The notes below the pieces were generated by a model, which was not told the DNA's origin, ran no database searches, and saw only the letters and a list, made by a program, of their open reading frames with translations. DNA of 5,823 bases from Acidimicrobiaceae bacterium (GTDB taxonomy: Bacteria; Actinomycetota; Acidimicrobiia; Acidimicrobiales; UBA8190), in assembly GCA_003453695.1 (NCBI GenBank), contig DMNK01000126.1, forward strand, positions 1 to 5,823, written 5' to 3'. Each line of letters starts with the position of its first letter. Positions within the stretch are counted from its first letter, which is position 1. Below are positions 1 through 5,695 of the stretch, one piece after another. The translations under genes were made by a program, and so were the position numbers.

Positions 1-1
1 C

Positions 2-592
2 TACGACCCGGGCACCGGCCCCGACCTGGCCCATCCGGGCTACGGGGTGCGGCCCGAGTTCGACGCCGAGCTCGCCTACCACTTCGGCATCCCCAAGCCC
101 GTGCTCGCCGCCGTGAACGGACCGGCCGCCGGGGTGGGATTGGCCCTGGCCTGTTACTGCGACCTGCGCTTCGCGGCGGCGGGGGCCAAGCTCACCCCCG
201 CCCACGGCCGGTTGGGCCTGCCCGCCGAATTCGGCCTGTCGTGGCTCCTTCCCCGGTTGGTGGGCTTCGGCCACGCCGCCGATCTGCTCCTCTCGAGCCG
301 GGTGGTGCTGGCCGAAGAGGCGCTCGGCATGGGGCTCGTCAACCGGGTGCTGCCCGCCGAGGACCTCATGGCAGCCGTCTACGAATACGCCGGCATGCTC
401 GCCACCGAGGTGTCGCCGGCGTCGATGGCCGTCACGAAGCTGCAGCTGTACTCGGACGTGTACGGCACGGCGGCGGCGGCGGTGGAGGGGGCCCAACGCC
501 GTCTCGACGAGATGATGGGCCAGGCCGACTTCGCCGAAGCGGTCGCCGCCCGCAGCGAGAAGCGGCCACCGCGCTTCGCCGATCCCGACTGA
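2..592 (+). CDS. Crotonase-superfamily protein (enoyl-CoA hydratase/isomerase family), 5' end missing
   Basis: The frame is open to the left edge, so the N-terminus lies outside; 196 residues are visible and the gene ends with TGA at 590-592. A GTG at 47 is in frame but falls inside the fold and is not the start. The crotonase core is clear: KPVLAAVNGPAAGVGLALA, then CDLRFAA, a GLPAEFGLSWLLPRLVG block, and LLLSSRVVLAEEALGMGLVN followed by the C-terminal helices. Family members bind acyl-CoA thioesters in an oxyanion hole and hydrate, isomerise or cleave them, usually in the cytoplasm. The two glutamates of classical hydratase (rat Glu144 and Glu164) appear replaced by Ala (143-145) and His (203-205). 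A Glu at 227-229 falls where PaaG-type isomerases carry their catalytic Asp. This favours an isomerase or another crotonase reaction over plain hydration. The family call is sure; the reaction is inferred. Confidence 0.9.
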   Translation, partial: YDPGTGPDLAHPGYGVRPEFDAELAYHFGIPKPVLAAVNGPAAGVGLALACYCDLRFAAAGAKLTPAHGRLGLPAEFGLSWLLPRLVGFGHAADLLLSSRVVLAEEALGMGLVNRVLPAEDLMAAVYEYAGMLATEVSPASMAVTKLQLYSDVYGTAAAAVEGAQRRLDEMMGQADFAEAVAARSEKRPPRFADPD

Positions 593-679
593 GGGCCGGC
601 CAGAGGTGTTCACGTAGGCTGGACCTCCGCCGGTCCGTCCGGTGACGAGCGGCCGGACGCCGGCCAGGGGAGGTGGACC
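593..679 (+). promoter_or_regulatory. Leader between the crotonase and cupin genes with two hairpins and a possible -10
   Basis: This 87-base gap holds two adjacent inverted repeats. The first is GGACC (621-625) with GGTCC (632-636) around a 6-base loop. The second is GTCCGG (637-642) with CCGGAC (653-658) around a 10-base loop. Just upstream, TAGGCT at 615-620 fits a TANNNT -10 box, but no convincing -35 is visible. The second hairpin ends eight bases before the ribosome binding site of the cupin gene. The structure could be a terminator for the upstream gene, an attenuator, or chance in GC-rich DNA; no U-tract follows. The inverted repeats are directly seen; any role is inferred. Confidence 0.35.
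666..673 (+). promoter_or_regulatory. Ribosome binding site of the cupin gene
   Basis: AGGGGAGG ends six bases before the GTG at 680-682. The match to the 16S 3' end and the spacing are both good, and they decide the start of the cupin gene in favour of this non-ATG codon. Confidence 0.75.
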
Positions 680-1150
680 GTGGCCATCATCGAGAAGGAC
701 TTGGTCGTCCGTCACGTGGGCGACGACGCCGCGCCGTGGGTGGACACCGGCATGGGGGTCGAGCTCAAGCTGATGCGCTACGACTCGGACCGGGGCACGT
801 GGATCATCCGCAACCGGTTCGCCCCCGGGGTGCAACTGCAGCGGCACCGCCACACCGGGCCGGTCGAGGGCTTCACCCTGTCCGGCCGCTGGCACTACCT
901 CGAGTACGACTTCGTGAGCACCGCCGGCTCCTACATCTACGAACCGGCCAATTCGGTGCACACCCTGCACGTCCCCGAGGAGAACACCGAGCCGACGGAC
1001 GTGCTCTTCGTCATCGAAGGGGCGCTGCTCAACCTGACCGACGACGACCAGGTGGAGACGGTGTTCGACGGCCAGGGGATGGTCGAGGCGTACTTCGCGC
1101 TGCTGGAGGCGGCGGGCATGGAGCGCCCGAACGGCCTGGTCCTGCGCTGA
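680..1150 (+). CDS. Cupin protein of the 2,4'-dihydroxyacetophenone dioxygenase (DAD) family
   Basis: The protein has 156 residues, a GTG start and a strong ribosome binding site. A single cupin barrel is visible. Motif 1 runs from Gly50 to Gly69 with His56, His58 and Glu63 spaced as in G(X)5HXH(X)4E. Motif 2 begins at Gly83 with Pro89 and His94. These four residues (His56, His58, Glu63, His94) form a complete predicted metal site, normally Fe(II) in this family. The length and the flanking segments (ELKLMRYD, GRWHYLEYDF, GSYIYEPANSVHTL) resemble DAD-type proteins, which cleave a carbon-carbon bond of an aryl hydroxyketone with O2. Many family members have untested substrates, so only the fold and an intact metal centre are firm. 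The protein is probably cytoplasmic, with no signal peptide. Its place between a crotonase and a P450 suggests a role in breakdown of an aromatic or lipid compound. A ChrR-like or other sensor/isomerase cupin is the main alternative. Confidence 0.8.
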   Translation: MAIIEKDLVVRHVGDDAAPWVDTGMGVELKLMRYDSDRGTWIIRNRFAPGVQLQRHRHTGPVEGFTLSGRWHYLEYDFVSTAGSYIYEPANSVHTLHVPEENTEPTDVLFVIEGALLNLTDDDQVETVFDGQGMVEAYFALLEAAGMERPNGLVLR

Positions 1151-1181
1151 GCTCGCTGGCCGCGTAGGAAGTCGGAGGCAG

Positions 1182-2381
1182 TTGGAGGTGCCGGGGCGTC
1201 CCGGGACCGAGCTGGCGGCCGGGGTCGTCGATCCGTCGCTGTACGCGTCGGACCCCCATCCCCTCTTCGCCCGTTTGCGCGCCGAAGCCCCGGTGGCGTG
1301 GAACGAAGAACGCGGCTTCTGGGCGGTGACGACCCACGCCGAGGTGACCCGCGTCGAGAGCGACCACGAGACGTTCTGCGCCTCGAAGGGGATCCTTGTG
1401 GACGAGATCGGCGTCAGCTATCCGTCGCCGCCCACCATCCTCCACAGCGACCCGCCCGCCCACACCCGCTACCGCCGTCTGGTGCAGCCCGGGTTCAAGC
1501 CGTCTGTGGTCCGTGCCCTCGACCCCGTGGTGCGTTCGAGAGCGAAGGCGCTCGTCGACCGTCTGTCGCCCGGCGAGGTCACCGACGTGGTGCCGATGCT
1601 CGCCGTGCCACTGCCGCTCCTCGTCATCTCGGAGATGCTCGGCGTGCCCGAGGAGGACTGGGAGCGCTGCTACGAGTGGTCCGAGGCGGTGGTGCCCGGC
1701 GCCGTGGACTGGCCCGAGGAGCGCAAGCAGGCCCTTCTCGCCGAGATGACCGACTACCTGGTGAACGCCACCAAGGTTCGCCGGGCCGAGCCCCGCACCG
1801 ACGTACTCACCGAATTGGCCCAGGCCGAGATCGACGGTGAGCAGCTGAGCGACGCCGAGCTGGCCATGTTCCTCATCCAGCTGCTCGTGGCCGGCAACGA
1901 GACCACCCGCAACCTCATCGCCGCCGGCCTGGTGGCCCTGGCCCAGGCACCGGAACAGTACCAACGCCTGCGTCGGGATGCGTCCCTGGTCCCGAGCGCG
2001 GTGGAGGAGCTGCTGCGCTGGACCTCTCCCGTGCTTTCGTTCATGCGCACGGCCACCCGTGACACCGAGCTGCGGGGGGTGGCCATCGCCGCGGGGGAGC
2101 CGCTGCTCATGCTGTTCGTCTCGGCCAACCGGGACACGGACATGTTCGGCCCGACAGCCCATCGGCTCGACGTCGGGCGCCAGCCCAACCCGCACATCGC
2201 CTTCGGGTTCGGAAACCACTTCTGCCTGGGAGCGGCGCTGGCCCGCCTGGAGGGCCGCGTCGTCCTCGAGGAGCTGCTGGCCCGGTTCGGGCGGCTGGAG
2301 GTGGCCGGAGACGTCGAGCGCACCGGCTCGCACGTGGTGGCGGGCATGCGCCGCGCCGAGCTCCGCTTCACCGCCGTCTGA
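1182..2381 (+). CDS. Cytochrome P450 (bacterial class I type)
   Basis: The protein is complete at about 399 residues, the usual size of soluble bacterial P450s, with no membrane anchor. Signatures in order: the C-helix HTRYRR (94-99), the I-helix oxygen-activation motif AGNETT (237-242) with the Glu-Thr pair, the K-helix ExxR (Glu276 to Arg279), and the heme-binding loop FGFGNHFCLG (341-350) with Cys348 as iron ligand. The enzyme should insert one oxygen atom from O2 into an organic substrate using electrons from a ferredoxin and reductase, neither of which is in the window. The start is uncertain. GGAGG at 1174-1178 lies only three bases before TTG 1182 but nine before the in-frame GTG 1188, so the shorter form (397 residues) may be the real one. 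It starts 31 bases after the cupin stop and is probably cotranscribed with it. Sterol, fatty-acid or aromatic oxidation would suit the neighbours; I cannot assign a CYP family. Confidence 0.95.
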   Translation: MEVPGRPGTELAAGVVDPSLYASDPHPLFARLRAEAPVAWNEERGFWAVTTHAEVTRVESDHETFCASKGILVDEIGVSYPSPPTILHSDPPAHTRYRRLVQPGFKPSVVRALDPVVRSRAKALVDRLSPGEVTDVVPMLAVPLPLLVISEMLGVPEEDWERCYEWSEAVVPGAVDWPEERKQALLAEMTDYLVNATKVRRAEPRTDVLTELAQAEIDGEQLSDAELAMFLIQLLVAGNETTRNLIAAGLVALAQAPEQYQRLRRDASLVPSAVEELLRWTSPVLSFMRTATRDTELRGVAIAAGEPLLMLFVSANRDTDMFGPTAHRLDVGRQPNPHIAFGFGNHFCLGAALARLEGRVVLEELLARFGRLEVAGDVERTGSHVVAGMRRAELRFTAV

Positions 2382-2412
2382 GGTCCGCCCTTGCGGCAAG
2401 GCTTTCCGGACC
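2382..2412 (+). terminator. Hairpin directly after the P450 stop, probable terminator
   Basis: An outer stem GGTCCG (2382-2387) pairs perfectly with CGGACC (2407-2412), and an inner stem CCTTG (2389-2393) pairs with CAAGG (2397-2401) around a CGG loop. The structure begins at the base after the TGA. No T-run follows, which is common for actinobacterial terminators. The stems are seen directly; the terminator role rests on position and stability. Confidence 0.55.
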
Positions 2413-2476
2413 CGCGTCGGGTAGCGGGGACCTCGCTGTCACACCCGGTCGCGACCATGGCCTCGACGAGGAGGTC

Positions 2477-2986
2477 ATGATGGCGAGCCAACGACGCAAG
2501 CCGAGGAGGCGACTGGGCCGGGCGCAGCTGGCGCGATCGTGCAACCTGGAGCGCTACACGAAGCCTCGGCTCCTGCCCGCGGAGCTTCTCGACGAAGCGC
2601 TATCACTCTTGAGTCGGGCCCAGCGATCTTGGTTGCTCGCCCGCTGTGAGCACTTCGAGCGGTACCACCCTCCGGAGCCGATGGATGACCGGACCGAGGC
2701 AGTCGTGAGCGCGCTCGACACTGCGGAGTTCCGCATCGAAACGGCCACGCATTGCCTGGCACACGGGGCTGAGGAGGGTCTGGAGCCTTGGCAGATTGCC
2801 GACGCGGTGCTCGACATGAACCAGGAGCAGTCCACGATCATCCGGCGCCTCCTGGCGCAACACGTGACGGAGGAAGCGCTCGCCGCCCGGCAGGTCGTGG
2901 CATCGGTGGAGGGAATCTCCCCCGACTCTGTCGAGCTCGACCCCGTGTTCGAAAGCGGCCGCCTATGGTTCGATAGGCGAAACTGA
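2477..2986 (+). CDS. Hypothetical protein, helical, basic N-terminus
   Basis: I do not recognise this protein. It has 169 residues. Two ATG codons stand in tandem at 2477 and 2480. GAGGAGG at 2468-2474 is two bases from the first and five from the second, so the second may be used. The N-terminal 20 residues are strongly basic (Arg/Lys at 6-8 and 10-12). The rest looks mainly helical, with alternating acidic and leucine/alanine segments (about 33-56, 70-95, 103-145), three Trp residues and no signal peptide, membrane span or cysteine pair. Coding is supported by the ribosome binding site, a balanced composition and G/C third-position bias. By hand count about one codon in five ends in A or T, including five CGA arginines, which is looser than nearby genes and might reflect acquisition or low expression. 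It has its own 95-base upstream gap and points convergently at the dehydrogenase gene. A DNA- or RNA-binding role is only a guess from the basic tail. Confidence 0.65.
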   Translation: MMASQRRKPRRRLGRAQLARSCNLERYTKPRLLPAELLDEALSLLSRAQRSWLLARCEHFERYHPPEPMDDRTEAVVSALDTAEFRIETATHCLAHGAEEGLEPWQIADAVLDMNQEQSTIIRRLLAQHVTEEALAARQVVASVEGISPDSVELDPVFESGRLWFDRRN

Positions 2987-3020
2987 TTGCCGCAGAGCGG
3001 GAGGCAGACGACCGGCCCCG

Positions 3021-3036
3021 TCGGCGACCCAGCCGA
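3021..3036. terminator. Short hairpin between convergent genes
   Basis: TCGGC (3021-3025) and GCCGA (3032-3036) can pair around a 6-base loop in the 57-base gap between the convergent hypothetical and acyl-CoA dehydrogenase genes. It could serve as a terminator for either strand, but the stem is only five pairs and no T-run follows on either side. Confidence 0.25.
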
Positions 3037-3043
3037 GACCCGA

Positions 3044-4342
3044 CTAGTCGTTGGCGCTGACCTCGGCCAAGAGGTCGGCGAACTTCTTCGCCGCCGCATC
3101 GCGCCGGGTCGGCACGTGTTCTGAGGGGATATCCGTGGGCTGGTAGCGCTTCAGAACCTGCCGGGCGACCGTCACCTTGTGCACTTCGTCGGGGCCGTCG
3201 TAGATGCGGGCGGCACGGGCGGCGCGGTACATGTGCTCGAGGGGCAGGTCGGTCGAGAACCCCAGCGACCCGTGGGCCTGGATGGCCCGGTCGATCACGT
3301 TGTAGAGCACCTGGGCGCCGAAGTACTTGATCATGGCGATCTCGACTCGCGCCGCCGGAGCGCCCTCCTTGTCCATCTTCCAGGCGGCGTGCAGGGTCAT
3401 GAGCCGAGCCGCCTGCATCTCGGCCATGGAGTCGGCCACCCAGCCCTGGGTGAACTGCTTGTCGGCGAGCACCGATCCGTGCAGGTAGCGCGACACGGCC
3501 CGTTCGCACAGCATGTCGAAGGCCCGCTGCGACTGACCCAGCCAGCGCATGCAGTGGTGGATCCGGCCCGGTCCCAGGCGCATCTGCGCCAGACGGAAAC
3601 CCTCACCCTCGTTGCCCACCAGGTTCTCGACGGGTACCCGCACGTCTCGGTAGATCACCTCGGAGTGCCCACCGAACCGACCGAACGACGGAAACGGGTG
3701 CTCCATGGTGGGGACGTCGCGCACGATGTCCACCCCCGGCGTGTCGGCCGGGACCACGATCATCGAGCAGCCGACATAGGGATGGACGTCGGGGTTGGTG
3801 ACACACATCACGATGAGGAAGTCGGCCACCGAACCGTTCGAGGTGAACCATTTGTGGCCGTCGATCACCCACTCTTCGCCGTCTCGCACGGCCGAGGTCT
3901 TGATGAGGGTGGGATCGGCACCGGCCCCCGGTTCGGTCATGGAGAAGGCGCTGCGCAGTTGGCCGTCGAGGAGCGGTTGCAGCCACTTCCGGCGATGGTC
4001 TTGGCGGCCCGACTGTTCGATCCCTACCGCCAGCAGCTCGGCGTTGCCCGAATCAGGAGCGTTGTTGCCGAACACGACGGGAGCGAGATAGCAGCGCCCC
4101 AGGATCTCGTGCAGAAGTCCGAGCCTGACTTGGCCGAAGCCCATCCCGCCCAGCTCGGGGGGCAGATGCGCCGCCCACAGCCCTTGGCGCCTCACCTCTT
4201 CCTGCAGAGGGCGAATCGCCTTGCGCATGCCCTCTTCGGGGAGCTCGAGGACCTCGAGCGGCAATACCTCCTCGTCCACGAACTGGCGGGCCCACTGCAG
4301 CTTGGCGGCGTAGTCCGGCTCGGTCTCGAAGTCCCAGGCCAC
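3044..4342 (-). CDS. Acyl-CoA dehydrogenase, ACAD10/11-like
   Basis: This FAD flavoenzyme forms a trans-2-enoyl-CoA from an acyl-CoA and passes electrons to an electron-transfer flavoprotein. With the GTG at 4342-4340 as start it has 432 residues, usual for a single-domain ACAD. AGGGAGGG lies just upstream on the minus strand (4354-4347), and the first residues AWDFETEP suit the family. The frame stays open further upstream, to an ATG at 4486, but that extension would overlap bioB and has no family resemblance. Visible blocks: the flavin-binding [14 protein letters not shown] (132-145), [13 protein letters not shown] (158-170), [13 protein letters not shown] (255-267) and the C-terminal QAHGSLGFS (355-363). 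The ending [12 protein letters not shown] (378-389) is typical of ACAD10/11-type enzymes, in which Asp (here about 382) stands where medium-chain enzymes have the catalytic Glu. The kinase-like domain of animal ACAD10/11 is absent. Substrate chain type is unknown; with the crotonase it suggests beta-oxidation of fatty or sterol side-chain acyl-CoA. It is transcribed divergently from bioB. Confidence 0.93.
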   Translation of the reverse strand: MAWDFETEPDYAAKLQWARQFVDEEVLPLEVLELPEEGMRKAIRPLQEEVRRQGLWAAHLPPELGGMGFGQVRLGLLHEILGRCYLAPVVFGNNAPDSGNAELLAVGIEQSGRQDHRRKWLQPLLDGQLRSAFSMTEPGAGADPTLIKTSAVRDGEEWVIDGHKWFTSNGSVADFLIVMCVTNPDVHPYVGCSMIVVPADTPGVDIVRDVPTMEHPFPSFGRFGGHSEVIYRDVRVPVENLVGNEGEGFRLAQMRLGPGRIHHCMRWLGQSQRAFDMLCERAVSRYLHGSVLADKQFTQGWVADSMAEMQAARLMTLHAAWKMDKEGAPAARVEIAMIKYFGAQVLYNVIDRAIQAHGSLGFSTDLPLEHMYRAARAARIYDGPDEVHKVTVARQVLKRYQPTDIPSEHVPTRRDAAAKKFADLLAEVSAND

Positions 4343-4451
4343 GATTCCCTCCCTGGTCCCGGCCGCCGCTACCGTGACGGCGATGTCCGGCGACCTGTCG
4401 TTGTCCCCAAGGCGTAGCACCGTCACCCTGCGTCCGCCCACCGGGCCCGCC
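4343..4451. promoter_or_regulatory. Divergent intergenic region between the dehydrogenase and bioB
   Basis: This 109-base gap must carry the promoters of both divergent genes if the starts at 4342 (minus) and 4452 (plus) are right. It contains the dehydrogenase ribosome binding site at 4347-4354 (minus strand). I see no clear -35/-10 pair on either strand and no inverted repeat resembling a known biotin-responsive operator (BirA or BioQ type). No ribosome binding site precedes the ATG at 4452, so a leaderless bioB message is possible. Confidence 0.5.
4347..4354 (-). promoter_or_regulatory. Ribosome binding site of the acyl-CoA dehydrogenase gene
   Basis: Read on the minus strand, AGGGAGGG lies four bases before GTG 4342-4340 (five from the GGAGG core). 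It decides this internal start over the longer open frame that would reach into bioB. Confidence 0.7.
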
Positions 4452-5510
4452 ATGTCGCGCCGGCGGGACGAGCAATGCCCTGTCACCCTGCCCGAGCCCC
4501 TCGACGAAGACGCCGCGCAGGCCGCGCTCGCCGAGGCCGCTCACCGGCTCCTCGACCAACGGCGCCCCGGGGATGCGGAGCAGCTCGTCCGGCTGGCGGT
4601 GGTCCCCGACGATGCGGTCACCGAGCTCGCCGCGCTCGCCCACCGGGTCCGGCTGGCCTGGTGCGGTCCGGTGGTGGAGGTGGAGGGCATCCTCTCGGCC
4701 AAGACCGGGGGGTGCCCCGAGGACTGCCACTTCTGCGCCCAGTCGTCGCGCTTCGACACCCCGGTCAAGGCCACGCCCTTTCTCGACACCGACGAGGTGC
4801 TCGCCGCAGCCACCGAGACAGCCGCACTGGGCGCCTCGGAGTTCTGCATCGTCCTGGCGGTGCGCGGCCCCGACGAGCGCACCATGGGACGGCTCTTGGA
4901 GCTGGTGCCGCTGGTGCGCGGCGCCACGGGCCTCAACGTGGCCGTGTCGGCCGGCATCCTCACCGGCGAGCAGGCCGGCCGCCTGGCGGCGGGGGGTGTG
5001 CACCGCTACAACCACAACCTCGAGACGGCCCGTTCCTTCTTCCCCGAGGTGGTGACCACCCACAGCTGGGAGGAGCGAGCCGACACCTGCCGCCTGGTGA
5101 GAGAGGCCGGCATGGAGCTGTGCTGTGGAGCGCTGCTCGGCATGGGCGAGAGCGACGCCCAGCGAGTGGAGCTGCTGTTGCAGCTGCAGGAGCTCGATCC
5201 CAGCGAGGTGCCCGTCAACTTCTTGAACCCCAGGCCGGGCACGCCCCTCGGCGACCGCCGGGCCGTCGCCGCCTGGGAGGCGATCCGCTGGATCGCCATG
5301 TTCCGGCTGGCGCTGCCGGGAGTGATCCTGCGCTACGCGGGCGGGCGCGAGATCACCTTGCGCGACCTGCAGGCCATGGGCATGACGTCGGGGATCAACG
5401 CCCTCATCGTCGGCAACTACCTGACCACCCTGGGCCGGTCGCCCGAGGAGGACCTGCGCATGCTGGAGGACCTGCGCATGCCGGTGGGAGCGCTCACCGG
5501 AGTCGTATGA
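4452..5510 (+). CDS. bioB: Biotin synthase BioB (actinobacterial type)
   Basis: Radical-SAM enzyme for the last step of biotin synthesis: it inserts sulfur into dethiobiotin. The ATG at 4452 gives 352 residues, the usual length; in-frame GTG 4374 and ATG 4383 would add 26 or 23 residues without family resemblance. The radical-SAM cluster motif is [13 protein letters not shown] with Cys88, Cys92 and Cys95 (CX3CX2C). YNHN (186-189), [10 protein letters not shown] (256-265) and the [13 protein letters not shown] segment (314-326) are highly characteristic of the actinobacterial form. Of the E. coli [2Fe-2S] ligands (Cys97, Cys128, Cys188, Arg260), equivalents are seen at Cys132, Cys224 and Arg294. 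The Cys128 region reads NVAVSAGIL with no cysteine (Val165 is the likely position), and there is none between Cys132 and Cys213. No other bio gene is in the window. The stop overlaps the next gene by ATGA. The function is secure; the state of the second cluster is the open point. Confidence 0.95.
   Translation: MSRRRDEQCPVTLPEPLDEDAAQAALAEAAHRLLDQRRPGDAEQLVRLAVVPDDAVTELAALAHRVRLAWCGPVVEVEGILSAKTGGCPEDCHFCAQSSRFDTPVKATPFLDTDEVLAAATETAALGASEFCIVLAVRGPDERTMGRLLELVPLVRGATGLNVAVSAGILTGEQAGRLAAGGVHRYNHNLETARSFFPEVVTTHSWEERADTCRLVREAGMELCCGALLGMGESDAQRVELLLQLQELDPSEVPVNFLNPRPGTPLGDRRAVAAWEAIRWIAMFRLALPGVILRYAGGREITLRDLQAMGMTSGINALIVGNYLTTLGRSPEEDLRMLEDLRMPVGALTGVV
5447..5481 (+). repeat. 17-base tandem direct repeat inside the bioB 3' end
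   Basis: GGAGGACCTGCGCATGC occurs at 5447-5463 and again at 5465-5481, an 18-base period in frame that encodes EDLRM twice. Both copies lie in the C-terminal helix of BioB. From memory, mycobacterial BioB has a segment of the same length here without such identity, so this may be convergence on favoured codons rather than an added unit. Confidence 0.8.
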
Positions 5511-5695
5511 CCGGCGCCGCCCCGGCGGCGTTCTGCACGGGGTGCGGGCGGCCGCTGTCCAGCTGCGCCGGTTGCCGCCGCGAGCTGGACCCGCCTCGGC
5601 ACTGCCCCGCCTGCGGGGCCCGGTTGTCCGTGGTGGTCACGCCGACCGGGTTCAGGGCGCGTTGCAAGCAGCATGGCCGACTCGAGCTGGCCTGA
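5507..5695 (+). CDS. bsaP: Biotin synthase auxiliary protein, BsaP-like
   Basis: This small protein of 62 residues starts at an ATG that overlaps the bioB stop (ATGA, 5507-5510), so it is probably made by translational coupling. It is cysteine-rich: CxxC at Cys10/Cys13, Cys20/Cys23 and Cys33/Cys36, then Cys53 with His56. The stretch [14 protein letters not shown] (27-40) followed by [14 protein letters not shown] (44-57) closely resembles, from memory, M. tuberculosis Rv1590. That protein, BsaP, was shown to be required for dethiobiotin conversion by mycobacterial BioB and is found beside bioB in many actinobacteria. The cysteines could bind zinc (zinc-ribbon-like) or an iron-sulfur cluster; the sequence alone does not decide. 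It has no membrane span or signal and should act in the cytoplasm on BioB. It is easily missed by gene callers because of its size. Confidence comes from position, motif order and ending together. Confidence 0.87.
   Translation: MTGAAPAAFCTGCGRPLSSCAGCRRELDPPRHCPACGARLSVVVTPTGFRARCKQHGRLELA

Noticed and set aside
470..486. Run of GGC/GCG triplets in the crotonase gene
   Set aside because: It encodes a short alanine run inside a helix, ordinary for a GC-rich genome, with no sign of a functional repeat.
1029..2399. Long open frame on the minus strand opposite the P450 gene
   Set aside because: Its product is Gly/His/Arg-rich with no motif; the plus strand carries all P450 signatures. Such antisense frames are expected in GC-rich DNA.
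3041..3050. Perfect palindrome CGACTAGTCG at the dehydrogenase stop codon
   Set aside because: It is only ten bases with no loop, so it cannot form a useful hairpin, and it is not repeated elsewhere.
3179..4417. Long plus-strand open frame opposite the acyl-CoA dehydrogenase
   Set aside because: It has a low-complexity composition rich in His/Arg/Gly/Val and no family resemblance, and it mirrors the codon phase of the real gene.
4343..4486. N-terminal extension of the acyl-CoA dehydrogenase to ATG 4486
   Set aside because: The extra 48 residues have no family similarity, would overlap bioB, and the GTG at 4342 has a good ribosome binding site.
4422..4491. GTCACCCTGC repeated at 4422-4431 and 4482-4491 as a possible operator pair
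   Set aside because: The second copy lies inside bioB coding sequence, the spacing (60 bases) fits no known biotin operator, and a 10-base match can arise by chance in this composition.
4053..5063. Long minus-strand open frame overlapping bioB and the dehydrogenase start
   Set aside because: It is Gly/Arg-rich without motifs; it is explained as a shadow of bioB and of the dehydrogenase in another frame.
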